A stretch of DNA of 64,000 nt, taken from positions 93,136,061 to 93,200,060 of the forward strand of contig NC_080540.1 of NCBI RefSeq assembly GCF_028640845.1, given 5' to 3'. The DNA is from Ahaetulla prasina. Taxonomy: Eukaryota > Chordata > Lepidosauria > Squamata > Colubridae. Positions 54,081 to 63,998 of the stretch are shown here, piece after piece (position 1 is the first letter of the stretch; each line of letters starts with the position of its first letter). The notes under the pieces were generated by a model that searched no databases, had not been told where the DNA came from, and saw only the letters and a list, made by a program, of their open reading frames with translations. A program made the position numbers and the translations under genes.

Positions 54081-54383
54081 CAGTGATGCAATCCAATTTT
54101 TATTTACTACTGGTTCTGTGGGTGTGGTTTGGTGGGCATGGTGTGGCCTGGTGGGCGTGGTAAAGAAGGATACTGCAAAATCTCCATTCTCACCCCACTC
54201 CTGGGGGAAGCGTATTGCAAAATCCCCATTTCCTCCCATTCCTGGGGAAAGGATATTGCAAAATCTCCATTCTCACCCACTCTAGGGCCAGCCAGAGGTG
54301 GTATTTGCCGGTTCTCTGAACTGCCCAAAATTTCCGCTACTGGTTCTCCAGAACCTGTCAGAACCTGCTAGATTTCACCCCTG
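54081..54383. mobile_element. Family G hAT-like element with internal tandem repeat
   Basis: 303 bp, ends CAGTGATGCAATCCAATTTT and GATTTCACCCCTG. Perfect 8-bp target duplication CTCAGAAC (54073-54080, 54384-54391). Three tandem units of about 42 bp start at TA(C/T)TGCAAAATC (54171, 54213, 54254); the relative at 58.2 kb has one. The open frames over it are these repeats. Confidence 0.92.
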
Positions 54384-54391
54384 CTCAGAAC

Positions 54392-54930
54392 TGAGAACTA
54401 ATTCGATCATCTAACTGGCTTGAGCTCTTTAATGAAACTACAGAATAATTACAGAATAGGGTAAAGCCATCAAATAAACTAATTAGTGAATCTATGAGCC
54501 AAGCAGTTCAAATTGATTGAGCTGACGAAGCAAATTCCTGTTTGCAAAGCAAGCCAGTAAGTCACAATTACTCATTCTGTTTTTCCTCAGCTGTGCAAAG
54601 CATATGTTGAATTGAAGTTGGTGAAATTCATTATTCCTATTAGCAAAATGAGAAAGAAAGCCAATATCATTGAAGAGAACTGGCTTACCTGGACAATTGT
54701 CTTTAAAATCATTCCCAGTAAAAGCTTCCTGACTTCTGGGACTTAAATGGCCAAAGGATTAATATCAACTCAATTCAATTAAACTTAAAAGATCAATATA
54801 TAGTATATATAGAATGACCCCAAATTTCACTTCCTAAGTAAGAACTATTTTGGATATTATTCATTTTCTATATGGATGTTTTTAAATATATTTTTGAATT
54901 GAACTCTCTCTCCCACATGAATGCCAAAGT
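54392..54930. other. Unique DNA, no feature
   Basis: Nothing recognised. Confidence 0.45.
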
Positions 54931-55334
54931 GATTTACAACTAGTAAAGGAAGTGCAAGACCTATTTCACAGACAAAAGCCAGGAAAAGCACCAGGGCCAG
55001 ACAAGATAACTCCTTCTTGCTTAAAAGTCTGTGCTGACCAATTGGACCCCATCTTCACCCGAATCTTCAATAAATCACTAGAGAGGTGCAATGTTCCTTC
55101 TTGCTTCAAACGCTCTACCATCATCCCAGTGAGGAAGAAGCCCTCCATCAAGGAACTGAATGACTACAGACCAGTTGCTCTAACATCTGTAGTTATGAAA
55201 ACTTTTGAAAGGCTAGTGATGTCCCACCTGAAAACTATCACAGATCTGCTGTTAGACCCCTGAAATTTGCATAGCAAGCAAATAGATCGACAGATGATGC
55301 AGTTAATATGTCTCTGCACTACATCCTACAACAT
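54931..55334 (+). mobile_element. Rex-type LINE, 5' part of reverse transcriptase
   Basis: The frame from 54931 reads DLQLVKEVQDLFHRQKPGKA, PGPDKITPSCLKVCADQLDP, KRSTIIPVRKKPSIKELNDY and RPVALTSVVMKTFERLV. These are the opening motifs of a CR1-group polymerase of the Rex1/Babar kind. A frameshift near 55260 and an in-frame TAG at about 55272 follow; NRSTDDAVNMSLHYILQH then runs to 55334, where an L2 element is inserted. 5'-truncated. Confidence 0.82.
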
Positions 55335-56543
55335 GTCTCTGGTCAGTGGTTGAGAGATCTGGACTTGAAGGAAATAGTCATTGAACCTTTGTCATGGTCA
55401 GATCACTCTCTCCTTCGCCTGGACTTTCGGACCGCCATTCAACACCGCAGGGAGACGGAGCTGATATGTTGGTTCCGTCCCAGGCGCCTGATGGACCCGG
55501 AGAGGTTCCGGACGGAGCTTGGGCCACTTCCTGAGGGGCTGGCTCACGGCTCGGTTGAGGAACTTGTTGCGGCCTGGGAACGGGCCACGGCGGGGGCCTT
55601 AGACCGTGTCGTGCCTTTGCGGCCTCTGACCCGGCACAGGTCCCAACCGGCTCCTTGGTTCTCCGAGGAGCTGAGAGGGATGAAGCGCCGGAGAAGACGC
55701 CTAGAGAGTTCCTGGAGGTCTAGCCGTTCGGAAGCTGATCGGACACTAGTGAAGTCCTATAATAGGGCTTACCTAGTGGCACTGAGGGAAGCGAGGCGTA
55801 GCTACGCCTCCTCCCTCATTGCATCGGCAGATAACCGCCCAGCCGCCCTGTTTCGGGTGACTCGTTCCCTCCTTCACCAGGGGGAGCGGGATGACCCGTT
55901 GCAGGGACGTGCTGAGGAGTTTAACGGTTATCTATACGATAAAATCGTTCAGCTTCGGGATGGTCTGGACCAAACTTGCGGTGACTCAGGTGAGACGGCT
56001 GAGGGTGGTCTTGGTGACATTTTATGGGATGAGTTTGACCCTGTGGCTCCCAAGGACATGGACAGGTTATTGGGTAGGTTGAATGCCACCACGTGTTTAC
56101 TGGATCCGTGCCCCTCCTGGCTGGTGCTGGCCACTCAGGAGGTGACACGAGGCTGGCTCCAGGCAATTACAAGTGCTTCCTTGGTGGAGGGAGTCTTTCC
56201 GGCTGCCTTGAAAGAGGCGGTGGTGAGACCCCTCCTCAAGAAGCCTTCCCTGGACCCGGCTGTTTTAGGTAATTATCGTCCGGTCTCCAACCTTCGCTTC
56301 GCGGCGAAGGTTGTAGAGAGTATGGTGGCATATCAGTTTCCCTTACACCTGGATGAAACTGTCTATCTAGACCCATTCCAGTCCGGTTTCCGGCCCGGTT
56401 ACAGCACTGAGACGGCTTTGGTCGCGTTGGTGGATGATCTCTGGAGGGCTAGGGATAGGGGCTGTTCCTCTGCCCTGGTCCTATTAGACCTCTCAGCGGC
56501 TTTTGATACCATCGACCATGGTATCCTGCTGCGCGGGTTATAG
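55335..56543 (+). pseudogene. L2 ORF2 remnant: endonuclease end and reverse transcriptase start
   Basis: Longest open frame of the window (55308-56543, 411 codons; its first nine codons are Rex-type LINE). In frame numbering: WSDHSLLRLDF near residues 30-40 holds the SDH end of the APE endonuclease. A basic stretch MKRRRRRLESSW follows near 125-135. VVRPLLKKPSLDPAVLGNYR then PVSNL opens the polymerase, then LDPFQSGFRPGYSTETAL, then LVLLDLSAAFDTIDHGIL with the first catalytic Asp near 394. The frame then stops at an internal deletion, so the YADD-type active site is absent. Non-functional alone. Confidence 0.9.
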
Positions 56544-56917
56544 AGGGAGCCCCTCGTGGCTCCCGTATGACACCTATCCTGCGCAGACTGCACTGGCTAC
56601 CTGTGGCCTTCCGGGTGCGCTTCAAGGTTTTGGTAACCACCTTTAAAGCGCTCCATGGCATAGGGCCGGGTTACTTACGGGACCGCCTACTGCTACCGAA
56701 TACCTCTCACTGACCCGTGCGCTCTCACAGAGAGGGACTCCTCAGGGTGCCGTCAGCTAGGCAATGTCGTCTGGCGACGCCCAGGGGAAGGGCCTTCTCT
56801 GTGGGGGCTCCCACCCTCTGGAACGAACTCCCCCCAGGACTCCGTCAACTTCCGGACCTCCGAACCTTCCGTCGCGAGCTTAAGACACATTTATTCATCG
56901 GTGCAGGACTGGACTAG
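56529..56917 (+). pseudogene. L2 ORF2 C-terminal remnant
   Basis: In a different frame: IEGAPRGSRMTPILRRLHWL, PVAFRVRFKVLVTTFKALHG, a TGA near 56712, then GLLRVPSARQ, GRAFSVGAPTLWNELPPGLR and FRRELKTHLF. This is the usual C-terminal domain of L2-type ORF2. The junction with the upstream part, near 56530, marks the internal deletion and a frame change. Confidence 0.87.
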
Positions 56918-57104
56918 ATTTTAAATTTATAGGGGTTTTAATTGGTTTTAATATTTATATTATTTTTAAGAATCTGGCTTTAGAATAAGTTTTTTAATGG
57001 TTATTTTAATTTGTACATAAATGTTTTTTATTTGCCTGTGAACCGCCCTGAGTCCTTCGGGAGATAGGGCGGTATACAAATACGAATAATAAATAAATAA
57101 ATAA

Positions 57105-57913
57105 AACATCTTGAATCTCCAAAGACCTATGCAAGGGTCCTCTTTGTAGATTTTAGTTCAGCATTCAATACCATCATTCCAGACATTCTTCTAACTAAAC
57201 TAAACCAGCTAGCAGTACCTGATCACACTTGTAAGTGGATCATAAGCATCCTAACATACAGCTCTACAGAGGAATTACTGAGTCTGTCATCTGCACCTCT
57301 ATAACTGTCTGGTTTGGTTCTGCAAACCAACAAGACAGACACAGACTTCAGAGGATAATTAGAATCGCAGAAAAAACAATTACTACCAACCTGCCTTCCA
57401 TTGAGGACCTGTATACTGCACGAGTCAAGAAGAGGGCTGTGAAAATATTTACAGACCCCTCACATGCTGGTCATAAACTGTTTCAACTCCTACCCTCAAA
57501 ACGATGCTATAGACTCAGAGCATTGCACACCAGAACAACTAGACACAAGAACAGTTTTTTCCCAAACACCATCACTCTGCTAAACAAATAATTCCCTCAA
57601 CACTGTCAAACTATTCACTAAGGCTGCATTACTATTACTATTAATCTTCTCATTACTCCTATCACCCATCTCCTCCCACTTATGACTTTATGACTGTAAC
57701 TTGTTGCTATATCCTTACGATTTATATTGATTGTTTACTAGTATGATTTGACTGCTTATTTGTACCTATGATTATCATTAAGTGTTGTACCTTATGATTC
57801 TTAATGAATGTATCTTTTCTTTTTATGTACACTGAGAGCATATGCACCAAAGACATATTCCTTATGTGTCCAGTCACATTTGGCCAATAAAGAATTCTAA
57901 TCTAATCTAATCT
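57105..57913 (+). mobile_element. Rex-type LINE, 3' part
   Basis: Continues the LINE interrupted at 55334: YARVLFVDFSSAFNTIIPDI carries the first catalytic Asp (FVDFSSAFN). After an internal deletion near 57245 the frame 57235-57591 reads LYRGITESVICTSITVWFGS, RLQRIIRIAEKTI, HAGHKLFQLLPSKRCYRLRA and NSFFPNTITLLNK. The UTR follows (TGTACACTGAGAGCATATGC, CACATTTGGCCAATAAAG) with a TCTAA-repeat tail. The FADD segment is lost in the deletion. Confidence 0.86.
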
Positions 57914-58219
57914 GAAAAAAAACCCACCAGCAACATCTTGAAACAAACAAAGCACATTACAATAAATGGAGAACCCTTCTAAACTCCCAAGAGTTTACAT
58001 TACATTTTCCCCCTAGCAATAATTCCATGGTCTGCTGCAGAGAAGGATTTTATTATATACTCCCAAACATGTCTGGGAATCAAATACAACAGGGACATAC
58101 TTATTCAGCTAAGTTTGAAATCATGTATGTTATGTTTACAAAAGATAAATACATAGATTCTTGAAGGAATAGAATAGATTAAAAGCAAATTATTCTCTCT
58201 CTGGAAGAGGGGTAACTTC
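57914..58219. other. Unique DNA, no feature
   Basis: Nothing recognised. Confidence 0.45.
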
Positions 58220-58227
58220 TCTCCTTC

Positions 58228-58452
58228 CAGTGGTGAAATCCAATTTTTTTTACTACCGGTTCTGTGGGTGTTGCTTGGTGGGCATGGTGTTGCTTGATGG
58301 GCGTGGCTTGGTAGGAATGGCAGGGGAAGGATATTGCAAAATCTTCATTCCTACCCCACTCTGGGGCCAGCCAGAGGTGGTATTTGCTGGTTCTCTGAAC
58401 TACTCAAAATTTCCACTACCGGTTCTCCAGAACCTGCTAGATTTCACTCCTG
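58228..58452. mobile_element. Family G hAT-like element, 225 bp
   Basis: Ends CAGTGGTGAAATCCAATTTT and TAGATTTCACTCCTG. Flanking 8-mers TCTCCTTC and CCTCCTCC agree at 6 of 8. One GGATATTGCAAAATC unit, against three in the copy at 54.1 kb. Confidence 0.86.
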
Positions 58453-58583
58453 CCTCCTCCCCAGAATTCATGCATGCCCAGATGGCCCCAGGATAGGGGC
58501 CTGTAGACCATAACTTACTCATCAGCTGAGAGGAAACCCATTTTTCATTGGTAAACATCTCACCCTTCTCAAACCATTGAAGT

Positions 58584-58626
58584 GAATAGAATAGAATAGA
58601 ATAGAATAGAATAGAATAGAATAGAA
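58584..58626. repeat. (GAATA)n microsatellite at LINE tail
   Basis: About eight pentamer units forming the 3' tail of the minus-strand Rex-type LINE to its right. Confidence 0.95.
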
Positions 58627-59105
58627 TTTTTTTTTTATTGGCCAAGTGTGATTGGACACACAAGGAATTTGTCTTGGTGTATATGCTCTCAGTGTACATA
58701 AAAGAAAAGATACCTTCATCAAGATATGATGACATTTACAACACAAATGATAGTCATAGGGTACAATTTAACACCTAATGATACAACACTTAATGATAAG
58801 CATAGGGTACAAATAAGCAATCAGGAATAATCAATATCAATAATCATAAGGATTACCAGCAACAAAGTTACAGTCATAGTGTCATATGTGGAAAGAGATT
58901 GGTGATGGAAACGATGAGAAGATTAATAGTAGTGAAGATTTAGTAAATAGTTTGACAGTATTGAGGGAATTATTTGTTTAGCAGAGTGATGGCCTTCAGG
59001 AAAAAACTGTTCTTGTGTCTAGTTGTTCTGGTGTGCAGTGCTCTATAGCGTCATTTTGAGGGTAGGAGTTGAAATAGTTTATGTCCAGGATGTGAGGGAT
59101 AAAAT
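58627..59105 (-). mobile_element. Rex-type LINE 3' end, minus strand
   Basis: Plus-strand TATTGGCCAAGTGTGATTGG, GTATATGCTCTCAGTGTACA, then GAATTATTTGTTTAGCAGAG and AAAACTGTTCTTGTGTCTAG. These are the complements of the UTR and of the SFFP..LLNK ORF end. Covers the last 50 or so codons plus the UTR. Confidence 0.87.
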
Positions 59106-59641
59106 GTCCAGAATAAAACATAATGTTAGGAATGTCAGGATAGCGGTAAGTTGATATAAACGAGCTTGGCATATTCTAAGTTTATTTTATTTTACCAACA
59201 CTTGGACAACAAATAACTCATTTTTTGAGGGGGGGAAATACCCATGGGTTATTTATATTTCTCAGCATAGCATATATTGGAAGTACTTAAGAAAATGTGG
59301 TCTTCTTCACAATTTAGCAGATCTATGATTTAAAATAGGTTGTATAATGAAGAAACACATGCATATACATCTGCTATTGTTTGACATAGCATAGGCCGTG
59401 CTCTTTCATGCTTCACTGCAATCCTATAGATTGGTAGTTCAGTCCATCTGTGTTCCTTGGGGCTTAATGCCAGACTGCTGCCAGACAAGATTACAGTGAA
59501 ACATTTAACAAAACTTTTTGAGCAAACTCCTTAGTGGATGCCCACATTCCTAGAGTGCGTATGGAGAGCTGAGCCATTTCTTTAACGTATGTTTAAGATG
59601 TCTACACTCAGTGAAATTAATTCATATTCCTTTTTTAAAAG
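59106..59641. other. Unique DNA, no feature
   Basis: Nothing recognised. Confidence 0.45.
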
Positions 59642-59852
59642 ATCACAACATCATAGAGTTGAAAGGGATCTTGGAGGTCTTCTAGTCCAACCCATTGCCC
59701 AAAGCAGGAGTCCTCATAATATCCCAAACAAATAGCTTTCTAACCTTTGCTTCAAAATCCCTAGGCATGGAGCCCCATGACTCTAAGAGGCAGGCTGTTT
59801 CATTGCTTAATTGCTTTCACAGTCAAGAAATTCCTCTTTGTTCAATTTTGGA
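59642..59852 (-). mobile_element. CR1-type LINE 3' end, minus strand
   Basis: Plus-strand ATCATAGAGTTGAAAGGGAT, CTTGGAGGTCTTCTAGTCCA, then CTAAGAGGCAGGCTGTTTCA and GTCAAGAAATTCCTCTTTGT. Complement of a CR1 3' end of another subfamily. It abuts a CCCT repeat. Confidence 0.78.
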
Positions 59853-59856
59853 TTTC

Positions 59857-59906
59857 CCTCCCTCCCTCCCTCCCTCCCTCCCTCCCTCCCTCTCTCTCTC
59901 TCTCTT
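59857..59906. repeat. (CCCT)n / (CT)n simple repeat
   Basis: About nine CCCT units then (CT)n. Confidence 0.97.
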
Positions 59907-60065
59907 AAAATGTCCACCAATTGGTCCTTGCCTTATCCTTGGGTGCTCTGCAAAAGAACTTGATACTCTTTTCCCTGTGAGCATCCTTCAAATACTATTC
60001 TAAGTTGACTATGTGTTTCTAAACCTTTCAGTAGAGAGGAAGTTTGTGCAGCAAAAATAGTAAAG

Positions 60066-60166
60066 AAAAGTACTTTATTACTGTAGTGTAAATTAAAGAA
60101 AGAGTTAGAGCATGAAACAAGAGCTTCGTGCTCTAACTCTTTAACTTACAATATTAAAGTACTTTT
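60066..60166. repeat. Compact palindrome, about 45-bp arms, 8-base loop
   Basis: The arm 60066-60116 (AAAAGTACTTTATTACTG, ending GTTAGAGCATGAA) pairs with 60125-60166 (TTCGTGCTCTAACTC, ending TTAAAGTACTTTT). A few mismatches and one short indel. Loop ACAAGAGC. No other copy noticed in the window. Confidence 0.88.
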
Positions 60167-63142
60167 AATATTTAGTATATGTATATTGGATTTTTATTGT
60201 TTTTAAGCTGCCCAGAATCACTGAGAACTTTTTATAATAGCTAAAGTAGAATGCAGTTCCTGATTAGAAATAGAACCAGTTCTTTTGTTTCTGTCCAAAG
60301 CTATAGCATTATAATTTATAAATAGCACTGAAGTTTGGTCACCATAGCATTGGCTTTCACAATTTGTGAAGATCAGAGCTTTGATTTATTTATTGGCTAT
60401 AAATTTTAGGCAACACAAGTCACTTAGCTTTTGTTTTCTATTCCCCTTCATGTATTCACATTTGAGATGTATTGTAATCAGAATGTTGGCTTGCAAAATC
60501 TTTTTTCAGTAGAAAACAGCAGCTTTTAATAGCTTTTCTCCACTGAAGTCAGAATAAACAAAGGGTGCAATTCAGTACAAATGAATGACTAGGAATGGCC
60601 AATTCCTTTTTGACAAAGCCAAACTGAGACAGTCAAGGAACATAGCAAAGAATGAGAATTTTCTTTGCTGCCAGTAAATGATGGACTCGATTTTTGCAGC
60701 CCGTTTCTGATTGATCACATTTAACTCTTCATTTTGAAACCAGAAGAAGAATCCCACAGAACCTTTCCGTAACAAACTTGCAATTTGCAATAACAGAGAG
60801 AAACTTCTATAGCAAAGTAGCCAATGTATGAATGTCTAAACTTTCAATAATGGAAGCTATCACGCATGGAGTTGCTGTTAGTTTCCTGTCTCTACTGCCT
60901 ATAAATTCAATTTTAGCTTCAAGGCTTTGTTGATCAGTGGATTGCTTCTCCTACACCATCAGTAATGGTGTTATAAGTATTCAAACATTTGCAAAGGCTG
61001 GCTGATGTCAAAGGACCTTCTGTTGATTGGTGTCTGTCATGTATCCTAATTTTTATGTAACATCTCATTATATGAGATTGTTTTGTAATCATGCTTAATT
61101 TTGGTTTACCCATGGTGGAGAAATCTAGCTGCAGGCTTTTATTTATGCTTCATAGTCTCTGACTCTGTTTAGAGTTCAACTCTTTTGCTCGCATAACATT
61201 TGATTTAGCATTTGTGCAACAGAATCTGGCATGGCATTGTGAAGGGCTTGCCCTCCATTAGATCTGTTGATCTTGAATAGAAAGAGGCAGAGATGAGAAC
61301 TATGATCAAAAGCAGTGATCAGGATAAACATAGGATTATAAAGAAACAAACCTGGGTATTTGATCTGGGGCCAATTAGGGTTAATATTTGGAGTGGTATG
61401 GGATTGAAGCAAAGGTAAATTTTCTATGAGTTGATTACAAAAACAGTTTGTTAACAGAGGGTTCTGGATCTTCAATCTTGTCTTTCTCTTACTGTTCACA
61501 ATTTTTATTACTTTTATATAATATGTTTATTGTTGTTGTTGTTGTTGGTTTTTTTTCCTTTTAACTATTTCATTATTAATATAGTTTATAGATGACAGGC
61601 TAATAATTTGTAAATAGATTTAGTAGCTTTAATAGTTTAAAATTCTTTTGGCCTGTTTCACAAGTGGTGGGAAACCAACGTTGCTGTATTATATTAGTCA
61701 GCATTTAACTAGAGAGGATGTTATGTGTATATGTGTTAGTCCTGTTTTCTTTTTTAAAATGATATTTTAAAATGTCTTCCTTGTGGGGTTTTAAAAAAAA
61801 TTCTTTTATCCTTTTTTTAAAATATCTTGGCGTTTTGTATTTTAACCTTCTTTGAATAAGTTAAAAATTTCCCGGGGGAAAAAAAATGACTATAAGATAA
61901 GCACAAACACACTCTTTTTCATTATTGAATGAAAGGACAATATAAAGGTTTTACCCATACTCATTCCTCAGCATAAGCAAAAGTTTTAATCTATGTCCTT
62001 ATAACATTCTGATTGCAACCTGTGAAAGTTTTGGGGGAAAAAATGATTTTTTAAATAGAGTTATATACCATGCATCGAAGGAGAGGGTGTGAGACAGGAA
62101 ATATTGTATTCAGCGGCTGCCAGATCTATCTGTTATGCTGCTTATCCTCTGGAATAGTGCCCCCCCACCAGGATTTCTATGGCTGAAACCCTGCTGATGT
62201 TCCAGAAAGCATTAAAAATGCAATTATTCCCTCAGGTTTGGGGGAAGGATGGTGGCGAGCTCTTATAAGATTTAGTGTGTTTGCTACATTTTTTAAAAAT
62301 GCACAACTCTTTATTCTCTTATGTGATTTTTCAGGCTTTTATAATGCTGTAAAGGACCCAGAGTCACTAGAAGTCAGATATTTCTTAAATTTATGTAAAT
62401 TAATATATAAAGCGTAATCAGGTTAGAGTGACCACTGTGATCTGAACATTCTAATCAGCCCCTTGTGAAGAATTAGGTCTTCTTTTTTGAGAAAAACTTG
62501 TTTTGCACTTGCCAAATATTGTTTTTCCATTTCCATTTGGACTAGTTAGTTCAACTGTTCATTCTATACCAGCTCTACACATGGAAAAATTAAAGGCATT
62601 TATCCTAGGATCGGGGGTGGGGAGGGGAGGAAGTTCCAGTTTTCCAAATCCTATGTTTGATTTTCAGTGGAAAATTAATTGGACTTCCATCAAGCTCACT
62701 CTAAGCAAATCAATACTTTTTGGAATTCTGAATCTCTCTTCAGGCATTTCCAATGATTTCTGTACATAGTATCTTTGCCTGAAATTTATATTTTGTTATC
62801 AACTGTCAGTACATTTTGCATAAAATGATATAGATAAAACTAAGGACTTCCCAGCTATGTGTCTTCAGATTTTACCTCAATTTGGAAATTACTTCCAAAA
62901 TGAATCCCAGAAATTCTTGAAAAAAAATAAAAACAAATACAATAAGCATCCTATAGTTTACGAACATAATTAATGAACATGAAATCCATAGAACTTTGAC
63001 ATAATACCAGATAATTTTTCCATTTATTTAAATCTGAATTCTGTATTAAGCAATTCATTTCCACAACAGAAAAGGTAGTATACCATGTGATGACTCAATT
63101 ATTGCATTGCTTAGCAATGTAGCTTCTGGTTTAATTGTGGTC
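60167..63142. other. Long repeat-poor stretch
   Basis: Nearly 3 kb without a recognised element except (TTG)n near 61530-61548 and a G-rich run near 62611-62630. Open frames lack domain sense. Confidence 0.45.
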
Positions 63143-63353
63143 ATAACAGCCATAGTGGCGCAGTGGTTAGAATGCAGTGTTGCAGGCTAATTCTGCTGAC
63201 CGCCAACTGCCAGTTCAGTAGTTTGATTCTCATTGGTTCAGGATTGACTCAGCCTTCATCCTTCCGAGGTCAGTAAAATGAGGACCCTGATTATGGGGCA
63301 ATATAATGACTTTGTAAACAGCTTAGAGAGGGCTGTAAAGCACCTCTCTAAGC
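63143..63353 (+). mobile_element. tRNA-derived SINE, truncated by a hAT-like end
   Basis: Head CATAGTGGCGCAGTGGTTAG (A box) and AGTAGTTTGATTCTCATTGG (B-box-like). Body CTCAGCCTTCATCCTTCCGA, TAAAATGAGGACCCTGATTA and GCTTAGAGAGGGCTGTAAAG. The usual 3' end is missing where the family F end begins. Relative of the fragment at 31.7 kb. Confidence 0.8.
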
Positions 63354-63560
63354 CAGGGGTCACCAACCTTTTGGACCTCAGGGACCACTAAATTTATAAT
63401 TTTAAATCCTGTGGATCACTAATATGATCTGCCTAATGACCAGCTGGGTGGGCACAGCTAGTGGTCATGTGACTGGATGGACGTGGCCAACTCAATGTCA
63501 CTCACATTGAGGGGCACCTCGCCAACCTCTAACCACCTCTGCCCTGCCAGGCACTCCTTG
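63354..63560 (+). mobile_element. Family F hAT-like element, left end
   Basis: Starts CAGGGGTCACCAACCTTTTG, then GACCTCAGGGACCACTAAAT and CCTGTGGATCACTAATATGA. Carries GTCATGTGACTGGATGG and GTGGCCAACTCAATGTCACT, the same module as the hairpin at 44.9 kb. No matching right end seen in the window. Confidence 0.7.
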
Positions 63561-63699
63561 CCTCCCCGCCCAGGCTCTTTAGGGACCCAATAGGAAGCAG
63601 TTGTTGGAGCTAAGCAGCCACCATGAGAAAAAGTTGGCAAAAGAGCTCAGTTCAAATTGGATCTGACCAAGAAGGAGGCTTAGTAGAAGCACCTCACTG

Positions 63700-63998
63700 A
63701 GGACTGTGAGCATAGGCTTTCCAAGCAGAGGGAAGACCTGCGGGAGTGCAAGGCCAGATACAGGTGCCTGGAGGCTCAGTGGGCTGAGATGGTCAGCCAG
63801 TTCCAGGCCATGATGCAGTCCCATTGGAATAAGGTCCTCTGGCTCTTCGCCACCAGCAGCACTTCCCAAAGCCCCACACCAGGAGGCTGAAGCAGACCCT
63901 AACCCACACAAAAAGACCCTTAAGGGGGAGACTCTCTGAAGCAACACGAGCGTTCATTGCAAGTATCCAGTCCAGGGGCCGTAGTTTGAGGACCCCTG
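63700..63998 (-). mobile_element. Family E hAT-like element end with coding-like insert
   Basis: The right edge GTAGTTTGAGGACCCCTG (ending 63998) is the family E terminus on the minus strand. To its left, the plus frame from 63708 reads EHRLSKQREDLRECKARYRC, LEAQWAEMVSQFQAMMQSHW and LWLFATSS before a stop at 63890. This looks like a coiled-coil or leucine-rich end of a real protein. Whether it belongs to family E, F or a captured exon cannot be settled, because the element runs to the window edge. Confidence 0.5.

Larger units (their letters stand above)
55335..57104 (+). mobile_element. L2-clade LINE, CpG-rich, internally deleted
   Basis: 1,770 bp. It starts inside the end of the endonuclease domain, carries half of the polymerase and the ORF C-terminus, then a UTR ending TGAACCGCCCTGAGTCCTTC, GGGCGGTATACAAATACG and AATA repeats. 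It is inserted in the Rex-type LINE with the 5-bp duplication AACAT (55330-55334, 57105-57109). Much richer in GC and CpG than its surroundings, which suggests a young insertion. The middle of the polymerase is missing. Confidence 0.9.

Noticed and set aside
63354..63998. One complete hAT-like element from 63354 to 63998
   Set aside because: The left end (family F, CAGGGGTCACCAACC) and right end (family E, GTTTGAGGACCCCTG) are of different families. The base pair after the right end (AT) does not start the left flank 8-mer (CTCTAAGC).
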